The translations under genes and the position numbers were made by a program. This document shows positions 24,014-33,309 of a stretch of 64,000 nucleotides of DNA, in pieces; the first letter of the stretch is position 1; each line of letters starts with the position of its first letter. This stretch comes from Methylobacterium sp. FF17 (lineage in GTDB: Bacteria > Pseudomonadota > Alphaproteobacteria > Rhizobiales > Beijerinckiaceae). The stretch lies in NCBI RefSeq assembly GCF_025813715.1, contig NZ_CP107532.1, positions 868,001 through 932,000 of the forward strand, in the 5' to 3' direction. Below the pieces are notes generated by a model. That model had not been told where the DNA came from and made no database searches. It saw only the letters and a list, made by a program, of their open reading frames with translations.

Positions 24014-26833
24014 TCACTGGCCCAACCGCTCCAGCAGCGCGGGCACGTGGACCTGGTCGGCCTTGTAGTTGCCGGTCAGCGTGTAGATCACGAAGTTGAT
24101 GCCGCCCCGGAACGCCATCTCGCGCTGGCGCTGGTCGCCGCCGACGATGGGGTAGAGCGGTTCGCCGCGCTTGCCCACGGCCCAGGCGGCGGCGAGGTCG
24201 TTGCTCGTGATGACGAGGGGCGAGACGCCGTCGCCGGCCCGCGCGGGGCGGCGCTCGCTGCCCTCCCCGGCCGGGGGCAGGGTCTCGACCCAGGTCTGGC
24301 CGGTGGCGTAGCGGCCGGGGAAGGTGTCCACGAGGTAGAAGGCCTTGGTCAGCACGTGGTCGGCCGGCACCGGCTCCAGTTCCGGCACCTCCAGGGTGGC
24401 GAGCATCTTGCGCAGGTAGGCCGCCTCCTGGGTCGGCGGGCCGCCGGGGCGCGCGGTCAGCGCGTCGCGGGTGTCGAAGATCACGGTGCCGCCGTTGCGC
24501 ATGAAGGCGTCGATGCGGCGGATCGCGGCCTCGCCGGGCTGCGGCCGCCCCGCGACGATGGGCCAGTAGATCAGCGGGTAGAAGGCGAGTTCGTCCTTGC
24601 CCGGGTCGATGCCGATCGGGTCGCCCGGCTCCAGGGCGGTGCGGCTCGCCAGCATCTGGGTCAGGCCGGTGAGCCCGGCGCGGCTCGCGGTGTCGGCGGC
24701 CTCGTCGCCGGTGATCACGTAGGCGAGCCGGGTGGCGAGGGCGGAATCGAACGCGCTCCCGCGCGCCGGCGCGGCCGTCTGGGCCTGCGCCGGCACGGGC
24801 GCGCCGACGAGGGCGCCGAGGGCGATGCCGGCGAGGAGGAGCGCGGCCGGGCGCGAGACGAGCCCGCGTCCGCGCCGCAGGAAGCCGCCGAGCCAGAGGC
24901 CCGCGAGGGTGTCAAGGATGAGGAGCATCAGGGCCAGGGTGAAGAGGGTGGCGCGCAGGTCGAGGGTCTCGGCCCCCGCCAGGGAGCCGATCCGGGCGCC
25001 GGACAGGGGCGTGAGGTCGAGGGGCTTCAGGCGGTCCTCCACGCGCAGGGCGTTGACCGCGATGCCGCCATCGGCCGGGCCGTAGAAGCCCGGCGGGTGC
25101 TCCAGGGTCGCGCGCTCGGCCGTCTCGGCCGGAACGGCGGTGGCGCCGGCCGGCGGCGCGCCGAGCGCTCCGAACCCGTCGAGGGTGAGGCGCGGCGCCA
25201 GCACCGCGGTGGCCCGCGCGCCGGCGTCGCCCGCTGGGAGCGCCTTGACCCCGGAGAGGTTCACCACCCGGCGCAGCATGTCGATGAACAGGCCGGACAG
25301 CGGCAGGTTCGACCACGTGGTGTCGGCGGTGACGTGGAACAGCACCACGAGGCCCTGCCCCCGCTTCTGCGCGGTGACGATGGGCGTGCCGTCCTGGAGC
25401 GAGGCCCAGGTCCGGCCGGGCAGGTCGCCGTCCGGCTCGGCCAGGATCTGGCGACGCACGCCGATATCCGCCGGGGGCGCCAGGCCCGCGAAGGGACTCT
25501 CGGGCGGGAAGGCGGCCAGCGTACGCGGGCTGTCCCAGGAGAGGGTGCCGCCGAGCGTCCGCCCGCCCCGGCGCAGGCGCACGGGCACCAGGGGATCGTT
25601 GCCGGCCGCCAGGCGCGGACCGGCGAAGCGCAGGAGCAGGCCGCCGGCATCGACGAAGGCCTCGACCCGGTCCAGCGTCGGTCCGTCGAGGGCGCCGACA
25701 TCGGCGAGCACGAGGACGGAGACCTGCCCGTCGAGCATCTGGGCGATGGATTCGGCGACACCCTTGGCCCCGCGCGGCTCCTGCACGTCGGCGTAGGGGC
25801 CGAGCGCCCGGGACAGGTAATAGGTCGGCGCCAGGAGGGGCTGGGCCTGGTCGCTGGTGCCGCCGAAGACGAGGCCGACGCGACGGCGCTTGCCGCGCTC
25901 GTCCACCAGGGTCACGGCCCCGGCGGAGCGCTCGGCGGCGATCTCCAGGCGGCTGATGCCGTTGCGCAGCTCGACCGGCAGGTCGAAGCCGATCTCGGTC
26001 TCGGTGCCGTCGGGCGCGAAGGTGAAGGCCTGTTCGGCGAGCGGCAGGCCCTTCGCGTCGAGGGCGCGGACCACGCCGGTGTCGCGGCCGTTGGCGCTCG
26101 CGCGCAGCACGTGCGCGGTGAGCCGCCCGCCGGCCTCCGCCGCCGAGAGGGCCAGGGCCGGCGGACGGTCCGCCCGCAGGATGGTGAGGGCGGCCCCGTG
26201 CCGGGTCACGAGCTCCGCGAGCCGCTGGCCGAAGGCGTCCGTACCGGGTCCGGCGACACCGTCGCTGATCCAGAGGATCGCGCTGCCGGGGCTGCGCTCC
26301 AGGAAGGCGCCGAGGCTCGGCAGGGCGGCGTCGCGCTCGGCGAGATGCGGACGCGGCGCGATGGCGCGCAGGCGCTCGAGGGCGGCGGCCGGCACCTTGG
26401 CGTCCAGGGGGGCGGCGGGCTCGGCGAGCGCCGCCACCGCCACGGGCCGTCCGTCGCGGGCCGCCGCCTCGATGGCGTCGGTGGCGACGCGCAGGCGCTC
26501 GCGCCAGTCGTGGGCCGAGGAGAATCCGTTGTCGAGGAGCACGAGGAGCGGCGTGCGGCCCGCTCCCGCCCCGGTGCCGGACGGGTTCCAGACGGGGCCC
26601 GACACCGCCAGGATCAGGCAGGCGGCGGCGAGCAGGCGCAGGATCAGCAGCCAGGGCGGGGTACGGGCGGGCGTCTCGCGCCGGGGCAGGAGGTCGGCCA
26701 TGATCGCCAGCGGCGGAAAGTCGATCCGGCGCGGGCGCGGCGGCGTCACCCGCAGCAGGAACCACAGGGCGGGCAGCGCGAGGAGCGCGGCGAGCGCCAG
26801 GGGCGCGGCGAAGGTCAGGGGCAATCCGAGCAT
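24014..26833 (-). CDS. DUF4159 membrane protein with BatA N-terminal domain
   Basis: 939 residues from the ATG at 26831-26833. The N-terminus (LTFAAPLALAALLALPALWF, then RRIDFPPLAIMADL) is a BatA/aerotolerance-regulator N-terminal domain with two helices. A VWA-like region follows (PLLVLLDNGFSSAHDWRERL and SAILWISDGVAG). A central helix pair is near residues 630-700 (TLFTLALMLLILDTLAGLWL). The C-terminal quarter is DUF4159 (ELAFYPLIYWPIVAGRPQPG, FMRNGGTVIFDTRDAL, FRGGINFVIYTLTGNYKADQ). It is probably an inner-membrane component of a MoxR-VWA system; the molecular role is unknown. It starts 10 bp after the DUF58 gene. Confidence 0.85.
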   Translation of the reverse strand: MLGLPLTFAAPLALAALLALPALWFLLRVTPPRPRRIDFPPLAIMADLLPRRETPARTPPWLLILRLLAAACLILAVSGPVWNPSGTGAGAGRTPLLVLLDNGFSSAHDWRERLRVATDAIEAAARDGRPVAVAALAEPAAPLDAKVPAAALERLRAIAPRPHLAERDAALPSLGAFLERSPGSAILWISDGVAGPGTDAFGQRLAELVTRHGAALTILRADRPPALALSAAEAGGRLTAHVLRASANGRDTGVVRALDAKGLPLAEQAFTFAPDGTETEIGFDLPVELRNGISRLEIAAERSAGAVTLVDERGKRRRVGLVFGGTSDQAQPLLAPTYYLSRALGPYADVQEPRGAKGVAESIAQMLDGQVSVLVLADVGALDGPTLDRVEAFVDAGGLLLRFAGPRLAAGNDPLVPVRLRRGGRTLGGTLSWDSPRTLAAFPPESPFAGLAPPADIGVRRQILAEPDGDLPGRTWASLQDGTPIVTAQKRGQGLVVLFHVTADTTWSNLPLSGLFIDMLRRVVNLSGVKALPAGDAGARATAVLAPRLTLDGFGALGAPPAGATAVPAETAERATLEHPPGFYGPADGGIAVNALRVEDRLKPLDLTPLSGARIGSLAGAETLDLRATLFTLALMLLILDTLAGLWLGGFLRRGRGLVSRPAALLLAGIALGALVGAPVPAQAQTAAPARGSAFDSALATRLAYVITGDEAADTASRAGLTGLTQMLASRTALEPGDPIGIDPGKDELAFYPLIYWPIVAGRPQPGEAAIRRIDAFMRNGGTVIFDTRDALTARPGGPPTQEAAYLRKMLATLEVPELEPVPADHVLTKAFYLVDTFPGRYATGQTWVETLPPAGEGSERRPARAGDGVSPLVITSNDLAAAWAVGKRGEPLYPIVGGDQRQREMAFRGGINFVIYTLTGNYKADQVHVPALLERLGQ

Positions 26834-26843
26834 GCGGCGGTCC

Positions 26844-27779
26844 TCAGCCCGTCCCGCGCGCGGCGGCCAGGAGGGTCAGGAGGCGAAGGGCCGCTTCGCT
26901 GGCGGGGCGGTCCGTGCGGTGGATCGTCAGGGTCCAGCCCTGCGCGCGGGCGATCTCGGCGAGGCGGTCGCGGTGGGCGGCGATCCGCACCCGGTAGGCC
27001 TCGCCCCAGGCCCCCGCATCGCCGACATGCAGGCGCAGGGCCGACCCGACATCGTGCAGCACCGCCTGGCCCTGGAACGGGAAAGTCTCCTCCACGGGGT
27101 CGACGATCATGACGAGGTGCCCGCGCGTGCCCCGGCCGGCGAGCCGGTCCACCGACGCCTTCACGGCCTCGGGGGGGGACAGGAAGTCGCCGATCAGCAC
27201 GGCCTCGTCGAACCGGCCCGGCGTGGCGGCGGGCGGGGCGTCGTCGTCCTGTCCGGCCGCGTCCGCCACCAGGGCCTGGGCCATGGTCTCGACGATGCGG
27301 CGCGAGGCGGTGGCGCGGGTGAGCCCAAGGAGGCCGGCCCGCTCGCCACCCTCCACCAGGGCATCGGCGAGGGCGAAGCCCAGCACCAGGGCCCGCTCCA
27401 CCTTCGGCGCCTGCGCCAGATGCGAGGCGAAGCCCATGGAAGCGGAGCGGTCGATCCAGAACCAGATGTTGTGGGTGGCTTCCCACTCGCGCTCGCGCAC
27501 GTAGAGCCGGTCGTCGCGGGCCGAGCGACGCCAGTCGATCCGCGCGGCGGCCTCGCCGGCCACGAAGGGCCGGAACTGCCAGAAGCTCTCGCCCGGCCCG
27601 GCGCGCCGGCGCCCATGGATGCCGTGCGCCAGGGTGGAGGAGACGCGGCGGGATTCGAGGATCAGGCGCGGCATCCGCTCGGCCAGGGCCAGGGCGCCCT
27701 CGGTCTCGCGGCGTCCCGGATTGCGGGCGTGCCGGTCGAGGACCTGGGTGGCGGCGCCGCCGGGCCGGGGGATCGCCAT
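26844..27779 (-). CDS. DUF58 domain-containing protein
   Basis: 311 residues from the ATG at 27777-27779. The DUF58 signature is GESFWQFRPFVAGEAAARID with IDWRRSARDDRLYVREREWE, followed by a VWA-like fold with the metal-site motif DRSASMGFASH (D-x-S-x-S). DUF58 proteins are standard partners of MoxR ATPases. Only 3 bp separate it from the moxR stop, so coupling is tight. No membrane helix is evident, in contrast to the two downstream partners. Confidence 0.9.
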   Translation of the reverse strand: MAIPRPGGAATQVLDRHARNPGRRETEGALALAERMPRLILESRRVSSTLAHGIHGRRRAGPGESFWQFRPFVAGEAAARIDWRRSARDDRLYVREREWEATHNIWFWIDRSASMGFASHLAQAPKVERALVLGFALADALVEGGERAGLLGLTRATASRRIVETMAQALVADAAGQDDDAPPAATPGRFDEAVLIGDFLSPPEAVKASVDRLAGRGTRGHLVMIVDPVEETFPFQGQAVLHDVGSALRLHVGDAGAWGEAYRVRIAAHRDRLAEIARAQGWTLTIHRTDRPASEAALRLLTLLAAARGTG

Positions 27780-27782
27780 GCC

Positions 27783-28787
27783 CTAGAGCTTGCCGGCGAG
27801 CTGGGCGATCAGGCCCGAGACCGTCTCGCCGTCGGCCCGCGCGGAGAAGCTCAGCGCCATGCGGTGCTTCAGCACGGGCTCGGCCAGCGCCTTCACGTCG
27901 GCGATGGAGGGCGCGACCCGGCCCTCGATCAGCGCGCGGGCGCGCACCGCCAGGGTGAGGGCCTGGCTGGCGCGGGGCCCCGGGCCCCAGAGCAGCTTGT
28001 CCTTCAGCGCCGGGTCGCCCCCCTCGGGCCGGGCCGAGCGCACGAGGTCGAGGATCGCATCCACCACCGCGTCGCCCACCGGCAGCCGGCGCACGAGGCG
28101 CTGGGCGGAGAGCAGCGCCTCGGTGGACATCACCGCCACAGGCCGGTGCTCGTCCACGCCGGTGGTCTCGATGAGGATGCGCCGCTCGGCGGCGCGATCC
28201 GGATAGCCGACGTCGATCTCCAGGAGGAAGCGGTCGAGCTGCGCCTCGGGCAGGGGGTAGGTGCCCTCCTGCTCGATGGGGTTCTGGGTCGCCAGCACGT
28301 GGAAGGGGCGCGGCAGGTCGTGGCGCTCCCCCGCCACCGAGACGAAGTGCTCCTGCATGGCCTGGAGCAGGGCCGACTGGGTGCGCGGGCTGGCGCGGTT
28401 GATCTCGTCCGCCATGAGGAGCTGGGTGAAGACCGGCCCCTTCACGAAGCGGAAGGAGCGGTGTCGCTCGGCGTCCTCGTCGAGGATCTCGGTGCCGAGG
28501 ATGTCGGAGGGCATCAGGTCCGGCGTGAACTGCACGCGGCGGGCATCGAGGCCGAGCACGGTCCCCAGCGTCTCCACCAGCTTGGTCTTGGCGAGCCCCG
28601 GCAGGCCCACGAGCAGCCCGTGGCCGCCGGCCAGGATCGTCACCAGGGCGAGGTCGACCACCGCCTCCTGGCCGAAGATGACCCGGTGGATCGCCTCGCG
28701 GGCCTGCCCGACGGCGCCGAGACAGGCTTCCGCCGCGGCGACGATGCCGTCATCGAGGGTCGTGGCCGGCTGCGAGCCCTGCGTCAT
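27783..28787 (-). CDS. MoxR-family AAA+ ATPase
   Basis: 334 residues from the ATG at 28785-28787. The Walker A is GLPGLAKTKLVE, the Walker B is LLMADEINRASP, the sensor region is VLATQNPIEQEGTYPLPEAQ, and a C-terminal lid follows. MoxR ATPases act as chaperones that load metal or assemble complexes together with VWA proteins; here those would be the DUF58, DUF4159 and 694-residue proteins. It is the first gene of the operon. Its 5' region leads directly into repeat array B. Confidence 0.95.
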   Translation of the reverse strand: MTQGSQPATTLDDGIVAAAEACLGAVGQAREAIHRVIFGQEAVVDLALVTILAGGHGLLVGLPGLAKTKLVETLGTVLGLDARRVQFTPDLMPSDILGTEILDEDAERHRSFRFVKGPVFTQLLMADEINRASPRTQSALLQAMQEHFVSVAGERHDLPRPFHVLATQNPIEQEGTYPLPEAQLDRFLLEIDVGYPDRAAERRILIETTGVDEHRPVAVMSTEALLSAQRLVRRLPVGDAVVDAILDLVRSARPEGGDPALKDKLLWGPGPRASQALTLAVRARALIEGRVAPSIADVKALAEPVLKHRMALSFSARADGETVSGLIAQLAGKL

Positions 28788-29056
28788 GCGTGTCCGTCCT
28801 GGCGTGTTGCGTGTGGCGTCGACCCGAGGGGTCGCGCGCGGCGATGCGGGGTCCGGTCTCGCGGTGAACCCGGCCCCCGCCTACAGCCCGTGAGTGTGGC
28901 GCCCTTTGAGGCACGCTGGCAAGGTCGGCGCGACGCCGCAGGGTTCGGAGCCGGTGGCGCCGGTTCGAGGCGGGCTTCCAGGGCCAGGCCCCGTGAGGCT
29001 TTGGCGGGTGCTGATGCGTCCCGTCGATCACGTCGCGGATCCGGTGTGGTTGATTT
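28788..29056. other. Upstream region of the moxR operon, no gene seen
   Basis: About 270 bp between the moxR start and array B. It has uniform high GC, with no convincing ORF, ribosome site or palindrome. Any moxR promoter must lie here or within the array. Confidence 0.5.
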
Positions 29057-29820
29057 CCGGTTTTCGGGGAGGGCCAGGGTGGGGGTGCCGGCACGCGGGT
29101 TCTGAGTTTCCGCGGACCGGATCGCCAAGGACGCCTCACCGTCCGAAGTAAGGCGCCGACACCCCCACCTCCGGCTCCTCCCCGCAAGGGGGAGGAGAGC
29201 AGTGCTGGACGGTCTTGGGTTCGTGCTGGGGGATCGGTTTCCCTGCTCCGAACGCGGACGTGAAGGCTGGCGATGTCCCGACGACCGAACCACAACGGCC
29301 TCCCCTCCCCCTTGCGGGGAGGGCCAGGGTGGGGGTGCCGGCACGCGGGTCCTGATTTCCCGCACACCGGATCGCCAAAACCACCTCAACGTCCGAAGTC
29401 AGGCGCCGGCACCCCCACCTCCGGCTCCTCCCCGCAAGGGGGAGGAGAGCGGTGCTCGACGGACTCGGGTTCGTGCTTGGGCCGATCGGCCTCTTCTGCC
29501 CGGGCGCGGATGCGAAGGCTGGCGACACCCGGTGTTCGAACCACAACGGCCTCCCCTCCCCCTTGCGGGGAGGGTCAAGGTGGGGGTGCCGGCACACCGA
29601 TCCTGAGTTCCCCCGAACCGGATCGCCAGGAATGCCTCAACGTCCGAAGTAAGGCGCCGGCACCCCCACCTCCGGCTCCTCCCCGCAAGGGGGAGGAGAG
29701 CGGCGCCAAGCCGATGCAGGTTGACGCTCGTGCAATCGTCCTCTTCTGCCCGAGCGGGGACCTGAAAGCTGGCGACATCCGGCGTTCGAACCACAACAAC
29801 CTCCCCTCCCCCTCGCGGCA
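29057..29820. repeat. Array B: three 250-bp hairpin repeats plus a truncated fourth
   Basis: Same unit, same orientation and same copy number as array A. GGGCCAGGGTGGGGGTGCCG starts at 29071 and 29321, with a one-base-variant third copy at 29572. A fourth left arm begins at about 29801 and breaks off at 29820. Right arms carrying CACCCCCACCTCCGGCTCCT are at about 29159, 29409 and 29660. The linker again holds GATGCAGGTTGACGCTCG (29714). The first unit lacks most of its outer left arm. It is followed by the same 140-bp family element as array A. Confidence 0.92.
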
Positions 29821-29868
29821 GGGCGACCGCAAAGGACGTCCGGCAGCATCGAAAGCCCCGCCACACTG

Positions 29869-29980
29869 TGTCATCCCGAACCGACGCAGCGGAACCCGAG
29901 CCCCAGAAACACAGGTTCGGCAAGGTCCCGCCCCGGCGGCGGCGCGAAACACCGACTTCGCCTCCGGTGCCCCGGAATGA
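29869..29980. repeat. 140-bp dispersed palindromic element, copy 2 (internally shortened)
   Basis: Begins TGTCATCCCGAAC and ends GGTGCCCCGGAATGAC. GCGGAACCCGAGCCCCAGA in the interior matches the copy at 21011-21150, but about 28 bp are missing from the middle. It occupies the same place relative to array B as copy 1 does to array A. Confidence 0.7.
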
Positions 29981-30055
29981 CACCGGTGGCCATCGGTTCG
30001 AGAGCGATGACGGGCCGTGTTCCCTCACGCACCGGATGCGCTATCTTTCCCGCCC

Positions 30056-30637
30056 ATGACCCGACCCGATCCCGCCCCCTCCGGCGATCCGACGATCGAC
30101 CGCCTCAGCGCCGCCCTCGGGGACGTGGACCGCCGCGGCCCGCCGCCGGTGGAGCGCTGGAACCCGCCCGATTGCGGGGACATCGACATGCGGATCGCCG
30201 CCGACGGGACCTGGTTCCACGACGGCAGCCCGATCCGGCGCCCGGCCCTGGTGAAGCTCTTCGCCTCGATCCTCCGGCGGGAGGCCGATGGCCGCATCGT
30301 CCTCGTCACCCCCGTGGAACGCGTCGGCATCACGGTGGAGGACGCACCCTTCATCGCCGTGGAGATGGCGGTCGAGGGGGATGGGCCCACGCGGCGGATC
30401 GCCTTCCGGACCAACGTGGACGATCTCGTCCCCGTCGATGCGGAGCACACCCTGCGCTTCGCCGAGGACGCGGCCGGGGGCCTGCGGCCCTACCTTCATG
30501 TCCGGGGTGACCTCTGGGCGCTCCTGACCCGCGCGCTCACCCACGACCTCCTGGCGCTGGCCGAGACGCGCGACGGCTGGCTCGGACTCGAGGCCGGCGG
30601 CCTCTTCCACCGGATCGCGCCCGCCGAGAGCGCATGA
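30056..30637 (+). CDS. DUF1285 domain-containing protein
   Basis: 193 residues from ATG 30056. Conserved DUF1285 features are visible: CGDIDMRIAADGTWFHDGSP near residue 36, IRRPALVKLFASILRREADG, and VGITVEDAPFIAVEM. It is a soluble two-domain beta protein of unknown function. It starts a run of four coupled genes, its stop overlapping the Nudix gene start by 4 bp. DUF1285-Nudix-DUF6111-cca is a typical alphaproteobacterial order. Confidence 0.88.
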   Translation: MTRPDPAPSGDPTIDRLSAALGDVDRRGPPPVERWNPPDCGDIDMRIAADGTWFHDGSPIRRPALVKLFASILRREADGRIVLVTPVERVGITVEDAPFIAVEMAVEGDGPTRRIAFRTNVDDLVPVDAEHTLRFAEDAAGGLRPYLHVRGDLWALLTRALTHDLLALAETRDGWLGLEAGGLFHRIAPAESA

Positions 30638-31287
30638 GAGCGGCGAGAACGCGGGACGACGCGCTGGCCGACCTCCTCGACCGGGCCGCCCGCTTCCTCT
30701 CGGCGGAGCCCCCCGGCCCCGGCGACCCGACCGCGAATCCGCGCGGGGATCACGAGCTCGACGGGACTGAGGCGGAGACCGTCCCGGACCGTCCGCACCG
30801 GCGCGCGGCCGTGCTGGTGCCGGTGCTGCCGCGCGAGGACGGCCTGCGGGTCCTCTTCACGGTGCGGGCCGCACATCTGCGCGACCATTCCGGGCAGATC
30901 GCGTTTCCCGGCGGCAAGATCGACCCCGGCGACCCGACCCCCGCCGACGCGGCCCTGCGGGAGGCCCGGGAGGAGGTCGGGCTGGCGCCGGACGCGGTAC
31001 GGGTGCTCGGCTACCTCGACCCCTACCTCTCGGCCACCGGCTTCCTCGTCCTGCCGGTGCTGGGCCTCGTGGACCCTCGCGCCCGGCTCACCCTGAACCC
31101 CGACGAGGTCGCGGCAACCTTCGAGGTCCCCCTTCCCCACCTCCTTGACCGCGCCGAGCGCCGGATCGAGCGCGGGATCTGGCGCGGACGGGTGCGGCAT
31201 ACCTATGTGATCCGCTACGGTGACTTCCGGATCTGGGGCGTCACCGCCGGCATCGTGAACAACCTGGACGCGCGCCTCTATCCATGA
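30634..31287 (+). CDS. Nudix hydrolase, probable CoA pyrophosphatase
   Basis: 217 residues from ATG 30634 (ATGA overlap with DUF1285). The Nudix region is IAFPGGKIDPGDPTPADAAL followed by REAREEVGL, giving the metal-binding REAREE core. HLRDHSGQIAFPGGK ahead of it is characteristic of the NudL/YeaB CoA-pyrophosphatase group. It would cleave CoA or acyl-CoA to phosphopantetheine and 3',5'-ADP in the cytoplasm. The N-terminal 55 residues are variable. Confidence 0.9.
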   Translation: MRAARTRDDALADLLDRAARFLSAEPPGPGDPTANPRGDHELDGTEAETVPDRPHRRAAVLVPVLPREDGLRVLFTVRAAHLRDHSGQIAFPGGKIDPGDPTPADAALREAREEVGLAPDAVRVLGYLDPYLSATGFLVLPVLGLVDPRARLTLNPDEVAATFEVPLPHLLDRAERRIERGIWRGRVRHTYVIRYGDFRIWGVTAGIVNNLDARLYP

Positions 31288-31324
31288 GGCGCCGCGACCG
31301 GCCCCTCCGCCTCCCGGAACCCGC

Positions 31325-31582
31325 ATGATTCGTCGTCTCGTCGAGGAAGTCCTGATCTTCCTCCTGCCCTTCCTGCTGTTCTTCCTCTACCTCGCAATCA
31401 GCGGCCGCCGGCCGCACGACCGCACGCATTGGGACGGGCAGGTCTTCCGCCTGACCCTGGCGGGGCTCGGCCTCGTGATCCTGTCGCTGGTTGCCACCGG
31501 CCTGTTCGGCGAACGCCACCGCGGCGGCTACATACCGCCCCATCTCGAGAACGGGCAGGTGGTGCCCGGCCGGTTCCAGTGA
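31325..31582 (+). CDS. DUF6111 family small membrane protein
   Basis: 85 residues from ATG 31325. Two helices are visible: VLIFLLPFLLFFLYLAISGR (residues 9-28) and FRLTLAGLGLVILSLVATGL (41-60). The tail FGERHRGGYIPPHLENGQVV is the most conserved part of DUF6111. The function is unknown. Its stop overlaps the cca start (GTGA). Confidence 0.85.
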   Translation: MIRRLVEEVLIFLLPFLLFFLYLAISGRRPHDRTHWDGQVFRLTLAGLGLVILSLVATGLFGERHRGGYIPPHLENGQVVPGRFQ

Positions 31583-32820
31583 GCGGCCATACCCTCGACC
31601 CGGAGGGTCCGGCGCGGCTCCTCGCGCAGCCCGACGTGGTCCGGGTCCTCGCGGCCCTGGCGGTCCCGGGCGAGGAAACCCGCCTCGTCGGCGGCTGCGT
31701 CCGCGACGCCCTGCTCGGCCGGACAGGCGACGATATCGATCTTGCAACGACTCTGCAGCCTGATGCAGTGATCGCCTTCGCCGCGCGCAGCATGATGCGC
31801 TTTGTACCGACCGGAATCGAGCACGGGACCGTTACGCTGCTTGCCGGCCGGACGGCCTTCGAAGTCACCACCCTACGCGAGGATATCGAGACCGACGGGC
31901 GCCACGCCGTCGTCCGCTTCGGGCGCGATTTCCCCCGCGACGCCGAGCGCCGGGACTTCACCCTCAACGCCCTCTCCCTCGACCCGGACGGACGGCTCCA
32001 CGACACCACCGGTGGCGTGGCGGACCTGCGCGCCGGTCGCGTCCGCTTCATCGGGGACGCCCGCACACGCATCCGAGAGGACGCCCTGCGCATCCTGCGC
32101 TTCTTCCGCTTCCATGCCCGCTACGGCATCGGCCGCCCGGACGAACCGGGTTTTGCCGCCTGCATCCAAGCACGCGACGCCCTGGACGGCCTCTCGCGCG
32201 AGCGCGTCCGGGCAGAATTTCTCAAGCTTTTACAAGCCCCTCGGGCCTGCGAGGGCTTGGCGGACCTGAGCGAGTCGGGACTTCTGGCGCGCCTGATCGG
32301 CGGGATCGGTGATCTCGGCCGGTTCGCCCGCTGCGTCGCGAACACGCCCGGACAAGCCTCCGAGATCGACCGGCTCGCCGCCCTCGCGGTGTTTTCGGAA
32401 GCGGATGTCGAGCGTCTGCGACTGGCGCTCAGGCTGTCCAACACGGAGCAGACGGCCCTGCTCGGATACGCCCGGGCGGTGACGGCGCTTCGCAGTCGCG
32501 CCCGGATCGACGGCCCCGAACTGCGCCGCCTCGCTGCCACACACACCGTGGCGGGCCTCAGCCTCGCAGCGCGGACGATCCGAGGCGAAGGACGCCCGGA
32601 CTGGTCTCCGGACGCGGCCGCCGATCTCAACGACCTCGACGCCGGGCTTTTCGCGAAGCCGTCCTTCCCGATCGCGGGCGCCGATCTCATCGCTCTCGGA
32701 GTTCGACCGGGCCCGGAAATCGGACGACGCCTGGCCGACGCACGCCGGCTCTGGCTGGAACAGGGATGTCCGGAAGGTGATGCAGCGCGCGACGCTCTTC
32801 TGCGTCACGCGACGATGTAG
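31579..32820 (+). CDS. cca: CCA tRNA nucleotidyltransferase (class II)
   Basis: 413 residues from GTG 31579, overlapping the previous stop. The head domain has GGCVRD (38-43) and the metal-binding DDIDLAT with Asp52 and Asp54. Next come ERRDFTLNAL and the nucleotide-recognition region IREDALRILRFFRFHARYG. The helical body and tail follow. It adds or repairs the 3' CCA of tRNAs, or possibly acts as a poly(A) polymerase of the same family. The context of DUF6111 and Nudix genes supports the alphaproteobacterial CCA enzyme. It converges on atpC with a 4-bp gap. Confidence 0.92.
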   Translation: MSGHTLDPEGPARLLAQPDVVRVLAALAVPGEETRLVGGCVRDALLGRTGDDIDLATTLQPDAVIAFAARSMMRFVPTGIEHGTVTLLAGRTAFEVTTLREDIETDGRHAVVRFGRDFPRDAERRDFTLNALSLDPDGRLHDTTGGVADLRAGRVRFIGDARTRIREDALRILRFFRFHARYGIGRPDEPGFAACIQARDALDGLSRERVRAEFLKLLQAPRACEGLADLSESGLLARLIGGIGDLGRFARCVANTPGQASEIDRLAALAVFSEADVERLRLALRLSNTEQTALLGYARAVTALRSRARIDGPELRRLAATHTVAGLSLAARTIRGEGRPDWSPDAAADLNDLDAGLFAKPSFPIAGADLIALGVRPGPEIGRRLADARRLWLEQGCPEGDAARDALLRHATM

Positions 32821-32824
32821 ACCA

Positions 32825-33226
32825 TCAGAAGTTGAGCGCGACCTTCGCGTCGCGCAACTGCACGATCTGGCCGGTGAGCTCGTCCTTCTTGGCAAAGTCT
32901 TCGGTGGCGTCGCGCTGCAGCTCTACCGCCGCGATATCGCGATCGATGGATTCCGGCGTGATCTCTTCGAACGGGTTCGCCCGCTCCGCGATCACGGTCA
33001 CGGAGGTGGGGCCGATATCGGCGAAACCGCCGCGCACCAGCACGCGCTTGCCCGCGTGACCCGCCTCGTTGATCACGATGACGCCGACCTTTAGCGCCGT
33101 GAGCACGGGGGCATGCCCGGGGAGCACCGTCATTTCGCCCTCGATACCCGGGAGCTGAACGGCCTCGATCTGACCGGAATACACCGTCCGCTCGGGGCCG
33201 ACGAAATCGAACTGGAAGGTGGCCAT
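32825..33226 (-). CDS. atpC: ATP synthase F1 epsilon subunit
   Basis: 133 residues from the ATG at 33224-33226. The N-terminal beta-sandwich is clear (FDFVGPERTVYSGQIEAVQL, then GEMTVLPGHAPVLTALKVG and VLVRGGFADI). The C-terminal helical hairpin is short, as usual in Alphaproteobacteria. It couples the F1 rotor to the c-ring and can inhibit ATP hydrolysis. It is separated from atpD by an inserted 82-codon gene. Confidence 0.95.
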   Translation of the reverse strand: MATFQFDFVGPERTVYSGQIEAVQLPGIEGEMTVLPGHAPVLTALKVGVIVINEAGHAGKRVLVRGGFADIGPTSVTVIAERANPFEEITPESIDRDIAAVELQRDATEDFAKKDELTGQIVQLRDAKVALNF

Positions 33227-33309
33227 GAGGTCGAGGATCCCGGCTCGGGTTGTCTTGTCGATGGAACGACGCGCCGTCCTTCAGGAAGGGGCGCGCCGTG
33301 CGATTCCGG

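Noticed and set aside
20190..29820. CRISPR-like regular repeats
   Set aside because: The period is 250 bp, each unit is a large hairpin, and the linkers between units are themselves conserved rather than unique spacers. No cas genes are near.
29202..29980. Several 70-230-codon frames across array B
   Set aside because: All are translations of the hairpin repeat in both directions with near-identical Pro/Gly-rich products. No ribosome sites or domains.
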